Source: Armatimonadota bacterium
Lineage (GTDB): Bacteria > Armatimonadota > UBA5829 > DSUL01
Direction of reading: 5' to 3'
Assembly: GCA_020846715.1 (NCBI GenBank)
Contig: JADLDK010000065.1
Location: forward strand, 1 to 48,957
Length of the DNA: 48,957 nt
The position numbers were made by a program, and so were the translations under genes. The first letter of the stretch is position 1. Every line of letters begins with the position of its first letter. Positions 1-8,633 of this stretch are shown piece by piece. The notes under the pieces are model-generated. The model was given only the letters and a program-made list of their open reading frames with translations. It had not been told where the DNA came from and ran no database searches.

Positions 1-32
1 AACCAGAGCCACCTGCAGCGGCGTGGGCGGCG

Positions 33-1844
33 TCAAGACCGGACAACGATGGTTGCCGGGTAGTTGGATCCGGCCAGAGGGACGGTGCTCATGTGGACCT
101 TGCGCTGCTCACCGGGGTTGAGAGTGTACTTAGCCAGCGGCAATTCGCGGGTGCCCACAACGTGCGATTTTCCGTGGAACTGTCCGTCAATCATTGAAGC
201 CACTCCGGCAACGCCAGCCGTCGGGTCAAACATTACCTGTACATTCTTTACGTGCGGGGTAGGGTTCGAAATTGTCAGATCGATCTTGTAGATCACGCCG
301 TAGTTACCGTCCAGTTTCTGGCTTTCCCTGGCGTCGGGAATAGCGTGTTTCCCAACGCGAATGAACAACCAGCGATCGCCTGCGACATATTCTTCGCTGA
401 GCTCTCGAACGGGGCGAGGGTACTGATGAGCGGAGAATGACAGAGAATAATCAGAAGCCTCCGCCGGCGTAATGTCCTGGGCAGTCCTCGTGATGCCAGC
501 GGGTTCAGACAGCACCCGTACCAGAACGCCATTCCCGCCAAGCATCTGCCTCATCTGGAGAATACCGCTGGCCGTTTCCATCTTGTCCAGTATGCCTGTC
601 CAGAGGATGCTGCGGCTCTTCGGCGGGAGAAAAACGTCATAGCCAACACCGTTGTGCAGGTCCTGCAGGAACTGCGCGCCTGCGCGGTATCCGACAACGA
701 CGGGGTCCTGTCTGGGATCAGCGAGGGCGCCAATTGTGTGAATCTTGGCAACTTCGCTCGAAGTGTTCACGAGCATAATGCTTACCCGCATCTTTTGACC
801 ACTGCCATTCTGATGATGGTACAGCAGTCTGGCGGATTCATTGGGCGTAAGAGGAGCAGCATACAGGGGCTGCGGGTGGAGAACACGTTCGGGATTGTTG
901 CTGTAGAACAGCATTTTCGCAGGCATTGTTGGAGCGGCGGTACGAATCACTTCAACGGTGGTGGGCACGCGCGCGTCCAGATACCCGGCTCCGCTCATTT
1001 TCACTATTGCCGCTACGGTCTGGCGGGTCCTTGAGTCCGACATAGCCGTCGGCTTGGCCGCCAGTGTGACATCTGCTCTTGCACCTGGCTCCAGAGCGCA
1101 CGTCACGCGCGCCGCTCGCCACGCCGCCTCAGCCACAACGTCCGCGGGAACGCTCTTGCCGGAGACTTCGGCTGGAATGGACGCTGTCACCAGGCGTCCC
1201 GCGTACTTTGCCACAGTGACGCTGATCTGATCAGTGCCGTCGGGTGAGCTCACGCGCACTAATGCGACGCCCGGCCTCACACCCTGAACGACAAGCGTAC
1301 CTGAGGCCTCAACAGTTGGCGTAGCGACACCGGCAGGCTCCGCTGTTACCGTGAAAGGCCCGGTGGAATAGCCAATAATCTGCGACTTGCGTGTCTCTCC
1401 AACGGGAACTGTCAGGTCGCGCTGCACAAGCTTGAGCGGAGGCAAACTGAGCTGGGCGCGCAACCTTTCTGCCCAGAGACTCGCGAGGGAATGTGGTGCG
1501 GAGCCTTGAGCTTTAGCCTCTGCGGCAGTAGCGTTGGCGATTGTCTGATGGCCCCACACGACGGACACCATTCCACCGTGAGCCTTGACCCGGATCTTGG
1601 AGGCCGGCTGTTTCTGCGCGACCATGTCGCTTATCCGCTTCGCCGCAATACCCGCCCGTTGCGCCGCGTCATAGCCACCGGAAGACGTGCGCAGCGACAA
1701 AGCCGGTTGCCCATTGACGACAACCTGCGCACCGCCGCTGATAGTGCGCGTCTGGACTGACGCTGCTCCTCGAGCCGGGGTGACCGGCCCTGTAGCTAGA
1801 AGAGAGACAACAAGTAGCGCTGACCAAAACCTCATAAGCTGCAT
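33..1844 (-). CDS. Secreted protein of unknown function with Ig-like domain
   Basis: The protein is about 603 residues. I chose the ATG at 1844 because GGAG lies 5 bases upstream and the product then starts MQLMRFWSALLVVSLLATG, a good Sec signal peptide; an upstream in-frame TTG at 1874 is less likely. After the signal comes a segment with VVVNGQPALSLRTSSGGY, then at roughly residues 145-215 a bacterial Ig/BIG2-like stretch (VPVGE ... VQGVRPGVALVRVSSPDGT). The C-terminal half is a beta-rich region that I cannot assign to a named family; phrases such as VSIMLVNTSSE and IDLTISNPTPHVKNVQVMFD suggest stacked beta-sandwich domains. It lacks an obvious lipobox, membrane anchor or catalytic motif, so it is probably periplasmic or extracellular. 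It reads away from the neighbouring metabolic genes and is followed by the small exported protein gene and zupT on the same strand. The function is unknown. The ORF is convincing; only its role is open. Confidence 0.8.
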   Translation of the reverse strand: MQLMRFWSALLVVSLLATGPVTPARGAASVQTRTISGGAQVVVNGQPALSLRTSSGGYDAAQRAGIAAKRISDMVAQKQPASKIRVKAHGGMVSVVWGHQTIANATAAEAKAQGSAPHSLASLWAERLRAQLSLPPLKLVQRDLTVPVGETRKSQIIGYSTGPFTVTAEPAGVATPTVEASGTLVVQGVRPGVALVRVSSPDGTDQISVTVAKYAGRLVTASIPAEVSGKSVPADVVAEAAWRAARVTCALEPGARADVTLAAKPTAMSDSRTRQTVAAIVKMSGAGYLDARVPTTVEVIRTAAPTMPAKMLFYSNNPERVLHPQPLYAAPLTPNESARLLYHHQNGSGQKMRVSIMLVNTSSEVAKIHTIGALADPRQDPVVVGYRAGAQFLQDLHNGVGYDVFLPPKSRSILWTGILDKMETASGILQMRQMLGGNGVLVRVLSEPAGITRTAQDITPAEASDYSLSFSAHQYPRPVRELSEEYVAGDRWLFIRVGKHAIPDARESQKLDGNYGVIYKIDLTISNPTPHVKNVQVMFDPTAGVAGVASMIDGQFHGKSHVVGTRELPLAKYTLNPGEQRKVHMSTVPLAGSNYPATIVVRS

Positions 1845-2010
1845 CCATGCTCCATGGTTGACAAAGACCTTCAATTGTACTCTTTGCCATGAACCCTGTC
1901 AAACTTACAGAGGCTTTGTTCGGAGTCTGGCTGGTTTGTGCGCTCCGTTGGTCTGGCGCCTGCTCTGAGGCAGAGCTCTGTGTCCTATCTACTCCCCGAC
2001 CAGATTCGCC

Positions 2011-2259
2011 TCAGCGCAGGCGTCTTTTGAGATAGGCTTGTCTTTCGTCCACCGTAATAAGCTCCCAGCCGTTGCGCGCCCACTGATTCAGGATGTCCTG
2101 CTGCACTGACGGGTGTGCGCTGGCAAGTGTCACGATTCTGTACGCAAACAGCGGTGACCCGTCAGCATCTGCGGCCGCTGTCCGACCGTGGAACGCCACC
2201 GTGCCAAACGCGACAGCGGCGATGGAAGCGACGACGGCAATATAGGTAGAGTACTTCAC
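2011..2259 (-). CDS. Small exported DUF4177-like protein
   Basis: This is an 82-residue protein. The GTG start at 2259 is supported by a near-consensus AAAGGAGG about nine bases upstream. Residues 1-30 form a signal peptide (MKYSTYIAVVASIAAVAFGTV, with an Ala-rich cleavage region). The remaining ~50 residues read YRIVTLASAHPSVQQ, then WARNGWELITVDE, then YLKRR. This is the hallmark of the DUF4177 fold: a short strand, a helix, the GWEL turn and a final strand ending in basic residues. DUF4177 proteins are small and functionally uncharacterised; most are cytoplasmic, so the signal peptide makes this an exported variant. It stands alone between the large secreted protein and the ZIP transporter on the same strand. 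No partner or regulation can be read from the sequence. Confidence 0.75.
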   Translation of the reverse strand: MKYSTYIAVVASIAAVAFGTVAFHGRTAAADADGSPLFAYRIVTLASAHPSVQQDILNQWARNGWELITVDERQAYLKRRLR

Positions 2260-2379
2260 TCTCTGTTGCCTCCTTTCATAATGTCAATCTCTGTACAGGT
2301 TTAGTGCATAAACTGTACCACTGACTTGACTTCCGTGAAGGAGATTACAGGATCCGCTCGCCGTCGAAGCCGTTTCTGG

Positions 2380-3261
2380 CTATTTGGTGAGGAGCAGGCT
2401 GAGCGACATCACCACCATCCCTGCAACCAGTCCGTACAGGCTGTCATGGCCCTGGCCATAGGCGCGGCTTGTCGGCAGGAGTTCATCAAGGCTGATATAG
2501 ACCATGATGCCTGCGATTCCACCGAACAGCGTGCCCATCAGAGCGGCAGGTATCTGACCGTCTGTGGTTCCGGAAAAGAGTATCAGGATCAAATAACCTA
2601 TGATCGCCCCTACTGGTTCGGCCAGGCCACTCAGCACCGAATAATAGAAGGCTTTGGCCCGGTTTCCTGTTGCATAGTAGATCGGCACGGACACGCTGAT
2701 GCCTTCGGGGATGTTGTGTAGCGCGACTGCCACCGCGATAGCGACGCCAAGCTTGGGATCTTCCAGCGCGGCCACAAATGTGGCGAGTCCCTCGGGGAAG
2801 TTGTGAATACCGATTGCGATCGCCGTGAAAAGTCCCATGCGGTGGAGATGTCCGTTGGCCGCACTGGCGCTGTGATGGCTGTGTCCGGCGCCGGCAGCCG
2901 GTGATGTGGATACTGATGGGTCATGCAGGATATCGCGTTGCGCTTGTGCGTGCGTCTCATGTGGGTTTTCGGCTGCGGGGATCAGATTGTCGATAATCCC
3001 GATGAGCAGCATCCCTGCGAAGAACGACCCCGCATTGAGCCAGTGTCCGAGGCGCGGGCCGTACGCACTGATGAGGGCGCGAGTTCCTTCGGGAAATATC
3101 TCAACGAAAGAGACATAGAGCATAACGCCCGCGGAAAAGCCGGCCGCAACAGACAGAAAGCGGTAGTTTGTCCGGTGGGCAGCGAAGGCGATGACGCTTC
3201 CGATTCCGGTGGCCATTCCCGCGAACAGCGTAAGCCCAAGCGCGAGCCAGACATTCGGCAT
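2380..3261 (-). CDS. zupT: ZIP family divalent metal transporter (ZupT-like)
   Basis: This 293-residue polytopic inner-membrane protein has about eight hydrophobic segments. It carries the ZIP signature in transmembrane segments IV and [16 protein letters not shown] and [16 protein letters not shown]. Their His, Asn and Glu residues form the binuclear metal site in this family. A His-rich cytoplasmic loop ([14 protein letters not shown], about residues 125-140) sits between segments III and IV, as is usual for ZIP proteins. The length matches ZupT-type importers (about 260-300 residues). Family members import Zn(II), and often Fe(II), Mn(II) or Co(II), into the cytoplasm; the ion preference here cannot be read. 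The ATG start has AGGAG 11 bases upstream. It is divergent from the glycosidase gene to its right. No metal-regulator box was recognised in the shared 322-base intergenic region. Confidence 0.92.
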   Translation of the reverse strand: MPNVWLALGLTLFAGMATGIGSVIAFAAHRTNYRFLSVAAGFSAGVMLYVSFVEIFPEGTRALISAYGPRLGHWLNAGSFFAGMLLIGIIDNLIPAAENPHETHAQAQRDILHDPSVSTSPAAGAGHSHHSASAANGHLHRMGLFTAIAIGIHNFPEGLATFVAALEDPKLGVAIAVAVALHNIPEGISVSVPIYYATGNRAKAFYYSVLSGLAEPVGAIIGYLILILFSGTTDGQIPAALMGTLFGGIAGIMVYISLDELLPTSRAYGQGHDSLYGLVAGMVVMSLSLLLTK

Positions 3262-3583
3262 TTATGACAGAACTCCTCGCAGGTTATTTCGCGGCGCTGT
3301 CTTTCGCCTTGCGCGTCCATCTCTGGCGCGCCAGCAGCGGTTCTAATATATCTTCTAATCGCGGTTGTTTCCAGCCTTTTCACTGCCCCCCTTGACGCGC
3401 CCTTCCGGCAGGCACCTGGCGCATGGGCCGTTTTTTTTACCCCTCGTCCTGTGCTTCCGGCCCCTCCGGCAGGTCCCACTGCCCGCAGCGCGGAAGAGGT
3501 TGGGACGCAACCAGGTTGATCACCAACAAGAAGAGTCGGAGGCGTCAGGTGAAATTGAGGCAAGGCTCCAGGAGGATGAATGC
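3262..3583. other. Divergent intergenic region between zupT and the glycosidase gene
   Basis: This 322-base spacer separates two divergently read genes and should hold both promoters. An AT-rich patch at about 3344-3362 (TCTAATATATCTTCTAATC) and a run of eight T at about 3430-3437 stand out in an otherwise GC-rich stretch. No convincing -35/-10 pair could be fixed on either strand. The only clear signal is the Shine-Dalgarno GGAGGA at 3571-3576 for the plus-strand gene. The reading frame is open upstream of 3584 to a TTG at 3365, but that extension would bury the signal peptide and is rejected. Confidence 0.5.
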
Positions 3584-5767
3584 ATGATACTATCGTTCTC
3601 TCGCGAGTCGCTGAACGGCAGCGTTCGGCGCCTGCTGTGTGCGTTACTGGGTGCGCTTCTGCTTTTGTCAGGGGCTGCAAGTGGGGAGGATGCGATGACA
3701 GGCAACATCGCCACACTGAGAAGCGGCGATTTAAAGCTCGTTTTTGCTGCCGAGTCGAAGCGCTTGAAGCTGCAAGAGGTTTCAACGGGCGCGACGCAGT
3801 GGCTGAGTGAGGCTGGTGAAGACGGCAGTCTGTGGCAGATTGCGCTGGAGGGTCCGGAGTCGAAAACATCCGATGTGTCGGCCTCCACCCTGGCTCTGAG
3901 TCATTTCGAGCAGCGGTCCGGAGAAGTTCTGGTCGAATGGGATGGAGATTCAGCGCAAGGGCTCACCAGTGTCCAGATGAAGGTGGTGGCAGATGCGGAG
4001 AAGTCGCTGACGCGCTGGTCGCTGTCGGCAACGGTGGCTGCTGGCTGGACAGTCGTGCGGGCAGACTTTCCGCGGATTCCAAACATCGCCCTCCGCCGCG
4101 GACTGAAGTTCGCCGCACCCGCTGGCTGGGGTTGTGAATATCCGGTAAAGCCGGGAATGTCCTACGGCGCGACCTACCCTTCTGTTATGGCGGCCATGCA
4201 GTTTACGGCGTTTTACGATGCGGCGCGTGGCCTCTACATTGGACTGCACGATGTGCGCGGATCGCACAAACGCCTGGTGGCCAGAGCAGACGAATCCCAT
4301 GCCAGCTTCGTCTGTTCCAACTGGCTGGCTCTCGAGCCAGGTCAGTCACAGTGGCGTTTACCCTACCAGCCTGTTATCGCGGCCTTTCGCGGAAGTCATT
4401 ACGAGGCAGCCAGTCTCTACCGGGACTTCACTTTCGAGACGAAGTGGGGAAAAGACCTGACGCTCGGACACAGAGCTATTCCTTCGTGGATGAGGGATAC
4501 GGACCTGTGGCTTATGCCGGCGCCGGAGCCTCTCGAGAATGTCGAGGCGTGCATTGAAGCCTCGGAGTACTTCGGAGTGCCCATCGCGCTTCACTGGTAT
4601 CGCTGGCACGAGATTCCCTTCGATACGCTCTACCCCGAGTATTTCCCGGCCAAGCCGAACTTCGCCGAAGGTGTGCGCAAGCTGCAGGAAGCCGGCTTTC
4701 GCGTGATGCCTTATATCAACGGACGCCTTTGCGATCCCAACTCTACAACCTGGAACGAAGAGGGCGGCAGCAGGTGGGCGGCGCGCAAAGAGGATGGGGA
4801 GCCTTACACAGAGGTCTATGGCTCCAAGGTCCCCTTGAATGTGATGTGTCCGGCGACAGGCTTCTGGCAGGATAAGATTGCAGGTCTGGTCAGGCGGCTT
4901 ACGCAGGAGTACGGAGTGGATGCTGTGTATATTGACCAGATTGGAGCGGCTCATCCCGAGCGCTGCTTTGCAACCGGACACGGGCACCCTCCTGGCGGTG
5001 GGACATTCTGGGTGGAGGGTTACCGCCGGATGCTGGACCAAATTCGCCGGGAACTGCCGGAAGACAAAGCGATAACCACGGAGGAAGATGGGGAGTGCTG
5101 GAATGACCAGCTGGATGCGCTCCTGCTCGTGAATACCCCGGCCTCCGCCGCCGCGCGCCCGATTCCGATCTTTCCGGCCGTGTATTCGGGACGCGCGATC
5201 GCGTTTGGATTCCAGTACATTGCTCCGGACGACCTCGATCGTTCGCTTCCGTGGCGCGCAAAGATGGGAAGAGCTTTCGTCTGGGGTTCACAGCTTGGAT
5301 GGGTTGGTGTTGGACGGATAATGGATCCAAAAGCCTCAACCGAGGCAGAGTTTCTCCGCAACCTGTCCCGCTGCCGTCACCTCGCGCACGAGTTTTTGGC
5401 CGAGGGACGGTTCCTCGGCGAATTGCAGGCTGGCGGGGACAATCCGGTCGTGACCGGCGAAGGATCTGCCGCTTTCTCTGATGCGACGTATCCCATCTCG
5501 ATGCCCTCAGTTCTTGCGAGTGTCTGGAAATCCGAAAAGGGAAGGGTTGGAGTGGCGCTTGCGAACGTAAGCGATGAGGCTCACGAGATCGCGCTGAAAC
5601 TTCCTTTGGAAGCGGTGGGTATTGGTGAGGGTGAGCACTTCGCCGTGAGCGTGATCAAAGCAGGTGAGCCTTCGCCGGCGCGCAAAACCGCAGACCGGGA
5701 GCACAGGGTGACAGTTGGCGCGCGCAGCGCCGCAGTTGTCGTGCTGGAGAGAAGTCACGCACAATAA
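3584..5767 (+). CDS. Secreted DUF6259-type putative glycoside hydrolase
   Basis: The protein has 727 residues. The ATG at 3584 follows GGAGGA by seven bases and gives a signal peptide (MILSFSRESLNGS, then LLCALLGALLLLSGAASG). The N-terminal ~250 residues look like a beta-sandwich (carbohydrate-active enzyme super-sandwich style). The middle is a TIM barrel: ALHWYRWHEIPFDTLYPEYF, then GFRVMPYINGRLCD, then VDAVYIDQIG with Asp451, and ITTEEDGE with acids at about 500-504. The last ~80 residues form a small beta domain. This pattern is that of DUF6259-domain proteins, which are thought to be retaining glycosidases related to the GH31/GH36 folds. Asp451 and one of Glu500/Glu501/Glu504 are my candidate catalytic acids, by position only. 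The substrate is unknown. The aminotransferase gene starts 28 bases downstream, so the two are probably co-transcribed. Confidence 0.75.
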   Translation: MILSFSRESLNGSVRRLLCALLGALLLLSGAASGEDAMTGNIATLRSGDLKLVFAAESKRLKLQEVSTGATQWLSEAGEDGSLWQIALEGPESKTSDVSASTLALSHFEQRSGEVLVEWDGDSAQGLTSVQMKVVADAEKSLTRWSLSATVAAGWTVVRADFPRIPNIALRRGLKFAAPAGWGCEYPVKPGMSYGATYPSVMAAMQFTAFYDAARGLYIGLHDVRGSHKRLVARADESHASFVCSNWLALEPGQSQWRLPYQPVIAAFRGSHYEAASLYRDFTFETKWGKDLTLGHRAIPSWMRDTDLWLMPAPEPLENVEACIEASEYFGVPIALHWYRWHEIPFDTLYPEYFPAKPNFAEGVRKLQEAGFRVMPYINGRLCDPNSTTWNEEGGSRWAARKEDGEPYTEVYGSKVPLNVMCPATGFWQDKIAGLVRRLTQEYGVDAVYIDQIGAAHPERCFATGHGHPPGGGTFWVEGYRRMLDQIRRELPEDKAITTEEDGECWNDQLDALLLVNTPASAAARPIPIFPAVYSGRAIAFGFQYIAPDDLDRSLPWRAKMGRAFVWGSQLGWVGVGRIMDPKASTEAEFLRNLSRCRHLAHEFLAEGRFLGELQAGGDNPVVTGEGSAAFSDATYPISMPSVLASVWKSEKGRVGVALANVSDEAHEIALKLPLEAVGIGEGEHFAVSVIKAGEPSPARKTADREHRVTVGARSAAVVVLERSHAQ

Positions 5768-5795
5768 ACGCGTCCGCGTTACAGGAGGAATCCAT

Positions 5796-7004
5796 TTGAG
5801 ATCGATAGAGACATCCGAAGAGCTTTTCGAGCAGGCAAAAGCGCTTCTTCTGGGCGGTGGTCAGGGCCACAAACGCCCTGGCAAGGTGAACGGGCGCTAC
5901 CCTGTTTATGCGGTTCGAGGAAAAGGCGCCAGTTTCTGGGACGCGGACGGCAATGAGTATATCGACTATCTCTGCGCGTTTGGCCCGATGCTTGTGGGTT
6001 ACGGGAATCCCGTTGTGGACGCCGCCGTCAAAGCGCAGGTTGATGAAGGCGTAATCTTTAATATCCACCATCCCAAAGAACTTGAGCTGGCCCGACTGCT
6101 GGCGCGCCTCATTCCTTCCTGCGATATGCTGAGCTACTTCACCGGAGGGTCAGGCGCGACGACCGGGGCCGTGAAAATTGCGCGCGCTGTCACCGGGCGC
6201 GATCGCGTGCTCAGGTGCGGCTATCACGGGTGGCACGACTGGGCTGACCCGGACGGAGCGGGGGTTCCAAAGGTTGTGGGCGCCCTGACAACGGCTGTGC
6301 GCTACGACGATCTCGAATCACTGCGGGAGGCTCTGGATTCTCATCCGGGTGAGTATGCGGTCTTCATGCTCGAAGCCTTCCAGGGACAAGGGCCCTCAGA
6401 AGAGTATCTGGCCGGCGTCAAGGAGCTTTGCGCGAGTCACGGTACGCTGCTCTGTTTTGACGAGGTGAAGAGCGGTTTTCGCTTTGCTCTTGGCGGATAT
6501 CAGGAAGTCGCTGGTGTCACGCCTGACCTTTCCACCTTTGGTAAGGCACTGGGCAACGGCTACGATGTCGCGATGGTAGTTGGAAAAAAAGAGATCATGG
6601 AGCAGGCCGCTAACGTGTGGGTCGCCGCGACTTTCCACGGTCAGCTTCTCGGTGTTGCCGCCGCGCTGGCCACCATCCGGCTTATGGAGGAAACGGACGG
6701 GGTGTCCATCATCTGGCGGCAGGGGAAGAAGCTGATGGACGGACTGGATGAGGTCATGAAGGCTGCGGGAGTTGATGCGCACAGCACCGGGCAGGCGCCC
6801 ATGCCACACCTCTCTTTCGGCGAAGGACTTGGCGAACTGGCTGACGCTTTCTACGATGAAACAGCGAACCGGCGTATCTACTTCGACCCATGGCACAACT
6901 GGTTCATCTCACCCGCCCATACAGACGAGATTATTGACTACACGCTTGAGGCTTCCGCAAGCGCAATCCGCGCCGCTCTGGATAGAACAGCGCGGGCACA
7001 ATAA
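5796..7004 (+). CDS. Class III PLP aminotransferase, HemL-like
   Basis: The protein is 402 residues. I chose the TTG at 5796 because a strong AGGAGG (5783-5788) sits seven bases before it; an upstream in-frame start at 5715 would lie inside the preceding gene. Class III PLP-enzyme marks are present: FWDADGNEYIDYLCAFGPML, TGGSGATTGAVKIARA (phosphate-cup region), GYHGWHDW, FDEVKSGFR (the Asp that contacts the pyridine nitrogen) and STFGKALGNGY, with Lys250 as the likely Schiff-base lysine. The closest family is glutamate-1-semialdehyde 2,1-aminomutase and its many paralogues, including aminotransferases acting on sugars or omega-amino acids. No other heme genes are nearby, and it follows a secreted glycosidase. 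A catabolic or sugar-modifying role is therefore as likely as true HemL activity, and I leave the symbol blank. Confidence 0.85.
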   Translation: MRSIETSEELFEQAKALLLGGGQGHKRPGKVNGRYPVYAVRGKGASFWDADGNEYIDYLCAFGPMLVGYGNPVVDAAVKAQVDEGVIFNIHHPKELELARLLARLIPSCDMLSYFTGGSGATTGAVKIARAVTGRDRVLRCGYHGWHDWADPDGAGVPKVVGALTTAVRYDDLESLREALDSHPGEYAVFMLEAFQGQGPSEEYLAGVKELCASHGTLLCFDEVKSGFRFALGGYQEVAGVTPDLSTFGKALGNGYDVAMVVGKKEIMEQAANVWVAATFHGQLLGVAAALATIRLMEETDGVSIIWRQGKKLMDGLDEVMKAAGVDAHSTGQAPMPHLSFGEGLGELADAFYDETANRRIYFDPWHNWFISPAHTDEIIDYTLEASASAIRAALDRTARAQ

Positions 7005-7050
7005 GCGCGGACTCTCGCGGCTGAGAAAATGCGCAGACCTCAGAGTTGGC

Positions 7051-7081
7051 AACGGCCCGGTGAGATCATCGCCGGGCCGTT
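7051..7081. terminator. GC-rich hairpin between aminotransferase and tRNA-Ala
   Basis: AACGGCCCGG and CCGGGCCGTT form a perfect 10-bp stem around an 11-base loop. On the plus strand it lies 47 bases after the aminotransferase stop. On the minus strand it lies 25 bases after the tRNA. A run of T precedes it on the minus strand but none follows it on either strand. It may therefore be a convergent terminator of non-canonical type, or simply a 3'-end stabilising hairpin. Confidence 0.5.
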
Positions 7082-7105
7082 CGCTCAAAAAGGAAAAATA
7101 CAATG

Positions 7106-7178
7106 TGGAGCTGAGCGGATTCGAACCGCCGACCTCTTCCGTGCGAAGGAAGCGCTCTCCCAACTGAGCCACAGCCCC
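7106..7178 (-). tRNA. tRNA-Ala (anticodon CGC)
   Basis: The 73-nt cloverleaf is complete. The acceptor stem GGGGCTG/CAGCTCC has the G3:U70 wobble pair that is the main alanine identity element. The D-loop starts GGCTCAGTTGGGAGAGC. The anticodon stem CTTCC/GGAAG encloses TTCGCAC, giving anticodon CGC for codon GCG. The T-arm GGCGGTTCGAATCCGCT is standard. The discriminator base is A. The 3' CCA is not encoded, so it must be added after transcription. The gene is transcribed against its neighbours from its own promoter at 7212-7240. Confidence 0.97.
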
Positions 7179-7211
7179 ACAAATCGCAGTGTCACGTAAG
7201 TTACGCACCCG

Positions 7212-7240
7212 ATTATACCTTGTGTCTCGCCGACACACAA
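7212..7240 (-). promoter_or_regulatory. Sigma-70-type promoter of tRNA-Ala
   Basis: On the minus strand, TTGTGT (7235-7240) and a perfect TATAAT (7212-7217) are separated by 17 bases. This predicts a transcription start about 27 bases before the mature tRNA 5' end. GGTATAATCGGG is a typical -10 context. Confidence 0.75.
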
Positions 7241-7334
7241 GTGGCCAGCGTGCTGTTACTTACATAAGTCTCACTGGCTTCAGACGGCTGTTCTTCACTC
7301 CGCACCACCGATCTGTCACCCCTCAAAGCGCTGC

Positions 7335-7399
7335 TTCGCTCTCCCTTTCTCATCTCCTTACTTCCCTCATTCCCAATCCTTTCTCCCCTGTCTCCCCCG
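7335..7399 (+). other. Long pyrimidine tract in the namZ upstream region
   Basis: About 65 bases are nearly all C and T on the plus strand, ending about 70 bases before the muramidase start. The mirror strand is a purine run. No fold or repeat unit is evident. It could act as an unstructured ribosome or S1 loading site in the leader, or be chance composition. Confidence 0.4.
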
Positions 7400-7471
7400 T
7401 CAAAGCAGGCAACGCTTTCCTCTCCGGCGAATACCATGCGCATTGCGACTGCCTCCTGGAAAGGATCGACA

Positions 7472-8629
7472 ATGTCTGTCAAGCTCGGATGCGAAGTTTT
7501 TCTCGACACTTACACGCCAAAATTGAGTGGCGTGAGGCTTGGGTTACTCACTAACCACACGGGACTCACCTCACAACTGAAGCCACTCGTGAACCGGATG
7601 CTGGACGAAGGGCTGGAGCTGCGAGCGCTGTTTGGGCCCGAGCACGGCATCCGCGGCGCAGTGGCGGACGGGCAGTATGTTTCCTCCGGGGTGGATGACA
7701 AGACGGGCCTGCCAGTGCACAGCCTCTACGGCCAGACGCACAAGCCCACTCCTGAGATGCTGGATGGGTTGGATGTTATGGTCTTTGACATCCAGGACGT
7801 CGGCTCGCGATTCTACACCTTTATGTGGACGATGGCGCATGCTCTGGAAGCGGTTGTCGAAAATGGCCTTCAGATGCTGATTCTCGACCGGCCAAATCCC
7901 ATCTCCGGCGCGGCAGTCGAGGGTCCTGTCCTGGATCCGGCGTTTTCCTCTCTTGTTGGCCTGTATCCAGTAAGCACGCGCCATGGGATGACAGTTGGTG
8001 AGATGGCGCTTCTTGTCGCTGACCGCATAAAAGCTCCAGAAGGCTCAGTGGAGGTCGTGCGTGTGGAGGGGTGGTCGCGCGATCAATGGTTTGATGAAAC
8101 GGGTCTTCCGTGGGTGATGCCTTCGCCTGGCATGCCCACTCTCGATACCGCGACTGTCTACCCGGGAATGTGCCTCTTCGAAGGCACAAATCTGAGTGAG
8201 GGCAGGGGCACGACAAGACCTTTTGAGATCGTCGGAGCGCCGTGGATTGACGCGGAAGCGCTTGCTGAGCGGATCAACGAGGAAAATATTCCGGGAGCTA
8301 TCGCTCGCGCCGTGTATTTTCAGCCCTGGTTTTCCAAACATAAGGATACGCAGTGTGCTGGTATCCAGCTTCATCTGACCGATAGGCGTCGCTTCCAGCC
8401 AGTGACGGCCGGGCTTCAGATTCTGTGCCTGATTCGGGCGATGTATCCGTCCGAGTTTGCGTTTCGAGAGCCCGGTCCTTCAGGCCGGTATTTCATAGAT
8501 CTACTGACGGGCGGAGATCGGGTTCGAACTCAGGTTGCGGATGGAGTGTCGGGTGCGGAGATCGCGCAAGGATGGCAACAGAATTTGCAGGATTTCATTC
8601 GCACTCGTAGCCAATACCTGCTATACTAG
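7472..8629 (+). CDS. namZ: NamZ-family exo-beta-N-acetylmuramidase (DUF1343)
   Basis: The protein is 385 residues. The ATG at 7472 has GGAAAGGA about seven bases upstream; the preceding in-frame start gives only a 12-residue tail. Family motifs run in order: RLGLLTNHTG, ALFGPEHGIRG, VMVFDIQDVGSRFYTFMWTM, LILDRPNPISG, WVMPSPGMPTLDTATVYPGM, LFEGTNLSEGRGTTRPFE. NamZ of Bacillus removes terminal MurNAc from the non-reducing end of peptidoglycan chains and is exported. This copy starts MSVKLGCEVFLD with no signal peptide, so it is probably cytoplasmic and would act on imported muropeptides or other disaccharides. It is followed by an amino-sugar-type SIS gene. The family call is very secure; the exact substrate is inferred. 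Confidence 0.88.
   Translation: MSVKLGCEVFLDTYTPKLSGVRLGLLTNHTGLTSQLKPLVNRMLDEGLELRALFGPEHGIRGAVADGQYVSSGVDDKTGLPVHSLYGQTHKPTPEMLDGLDVMVFDIQDVGSRFYTFMWTMAHALEAVVENGLQMLILDRPNPISGAAVEGPVLDPAFSSLVGLYPVSTRHGMTVGEMALLVADRIKAPEGSVEVVRVEGWSRDQWFDETGLPWVMPSPGMPTLDTATVYPGMCLFEGTNLSEGRGTTRPFEIVGAPWIDAEALAERINEENIPGAIARAVYFQPWFSKHKDTQCAGIQLHLTDRRRFQPVTAGLQILCLIRAMYPSEFAFREPGPSGRYFIDLLTGGDRVRTQVADGVSGAEIAQGWQQNLQDFIRTRSQYLLY
8619..8627 (+). promoter_or_regulatory. Extended -10 promoter for the SIS gene leader
   Basis: TGCTATACT matches the extended -10 pattern TGnTATAAT with one mismatch. It lies at the very end of namZ. No -35 match is found at 16-18 bases, as is usual for extended -10 promoters. Transcription would start near 8634 and give a leader of about 230 nt before the SIS start codon. 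Confidence 0.5.
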
Positions 8630-8633
8630 AGTA

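Larger units (their letters stand above)
7005..7471. other. Intergenic region holding tRNA-Ala and the namZ leader
   Basis: The region contains a GC-rich hairpin at 7051-7081, the minus-strand tRNA-Ala (7106-7178) with its promoter (7212-7240), and then about 230 bases before the muramidase gene. Within the last part, 7335-7399 is almost entirely pyrimidine on the plus strand. No plus-strand promoter could be fixed. Short ORFs here on either strand are translations of the tRNA and its flanks. Confidence 0.6.

Noticed and set aside
3365..3583. N-terminal extension of the glycosidase
   Set aside because: The extension starts at TTG, has no coding character and would bury the signal peptide. 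GGAGGA points to ATG 3584.
2982..3869. Long minus-strand frame overlapping zupT and the glycosidase
   Set aside because: Proline- and arginine-rich shadow of two well-supported genes.
4358..5041. Minus-strand frame inside the glycosidase
   Set aside because: Shadow frame without family motifs or ribosome site.
6909..7238. Minus-strand frame with GAVAQLGERFLRTEEVGG
   Set aside because: This is the tRNA-Ala translated in a reading frame, a frequent false protein in databases.
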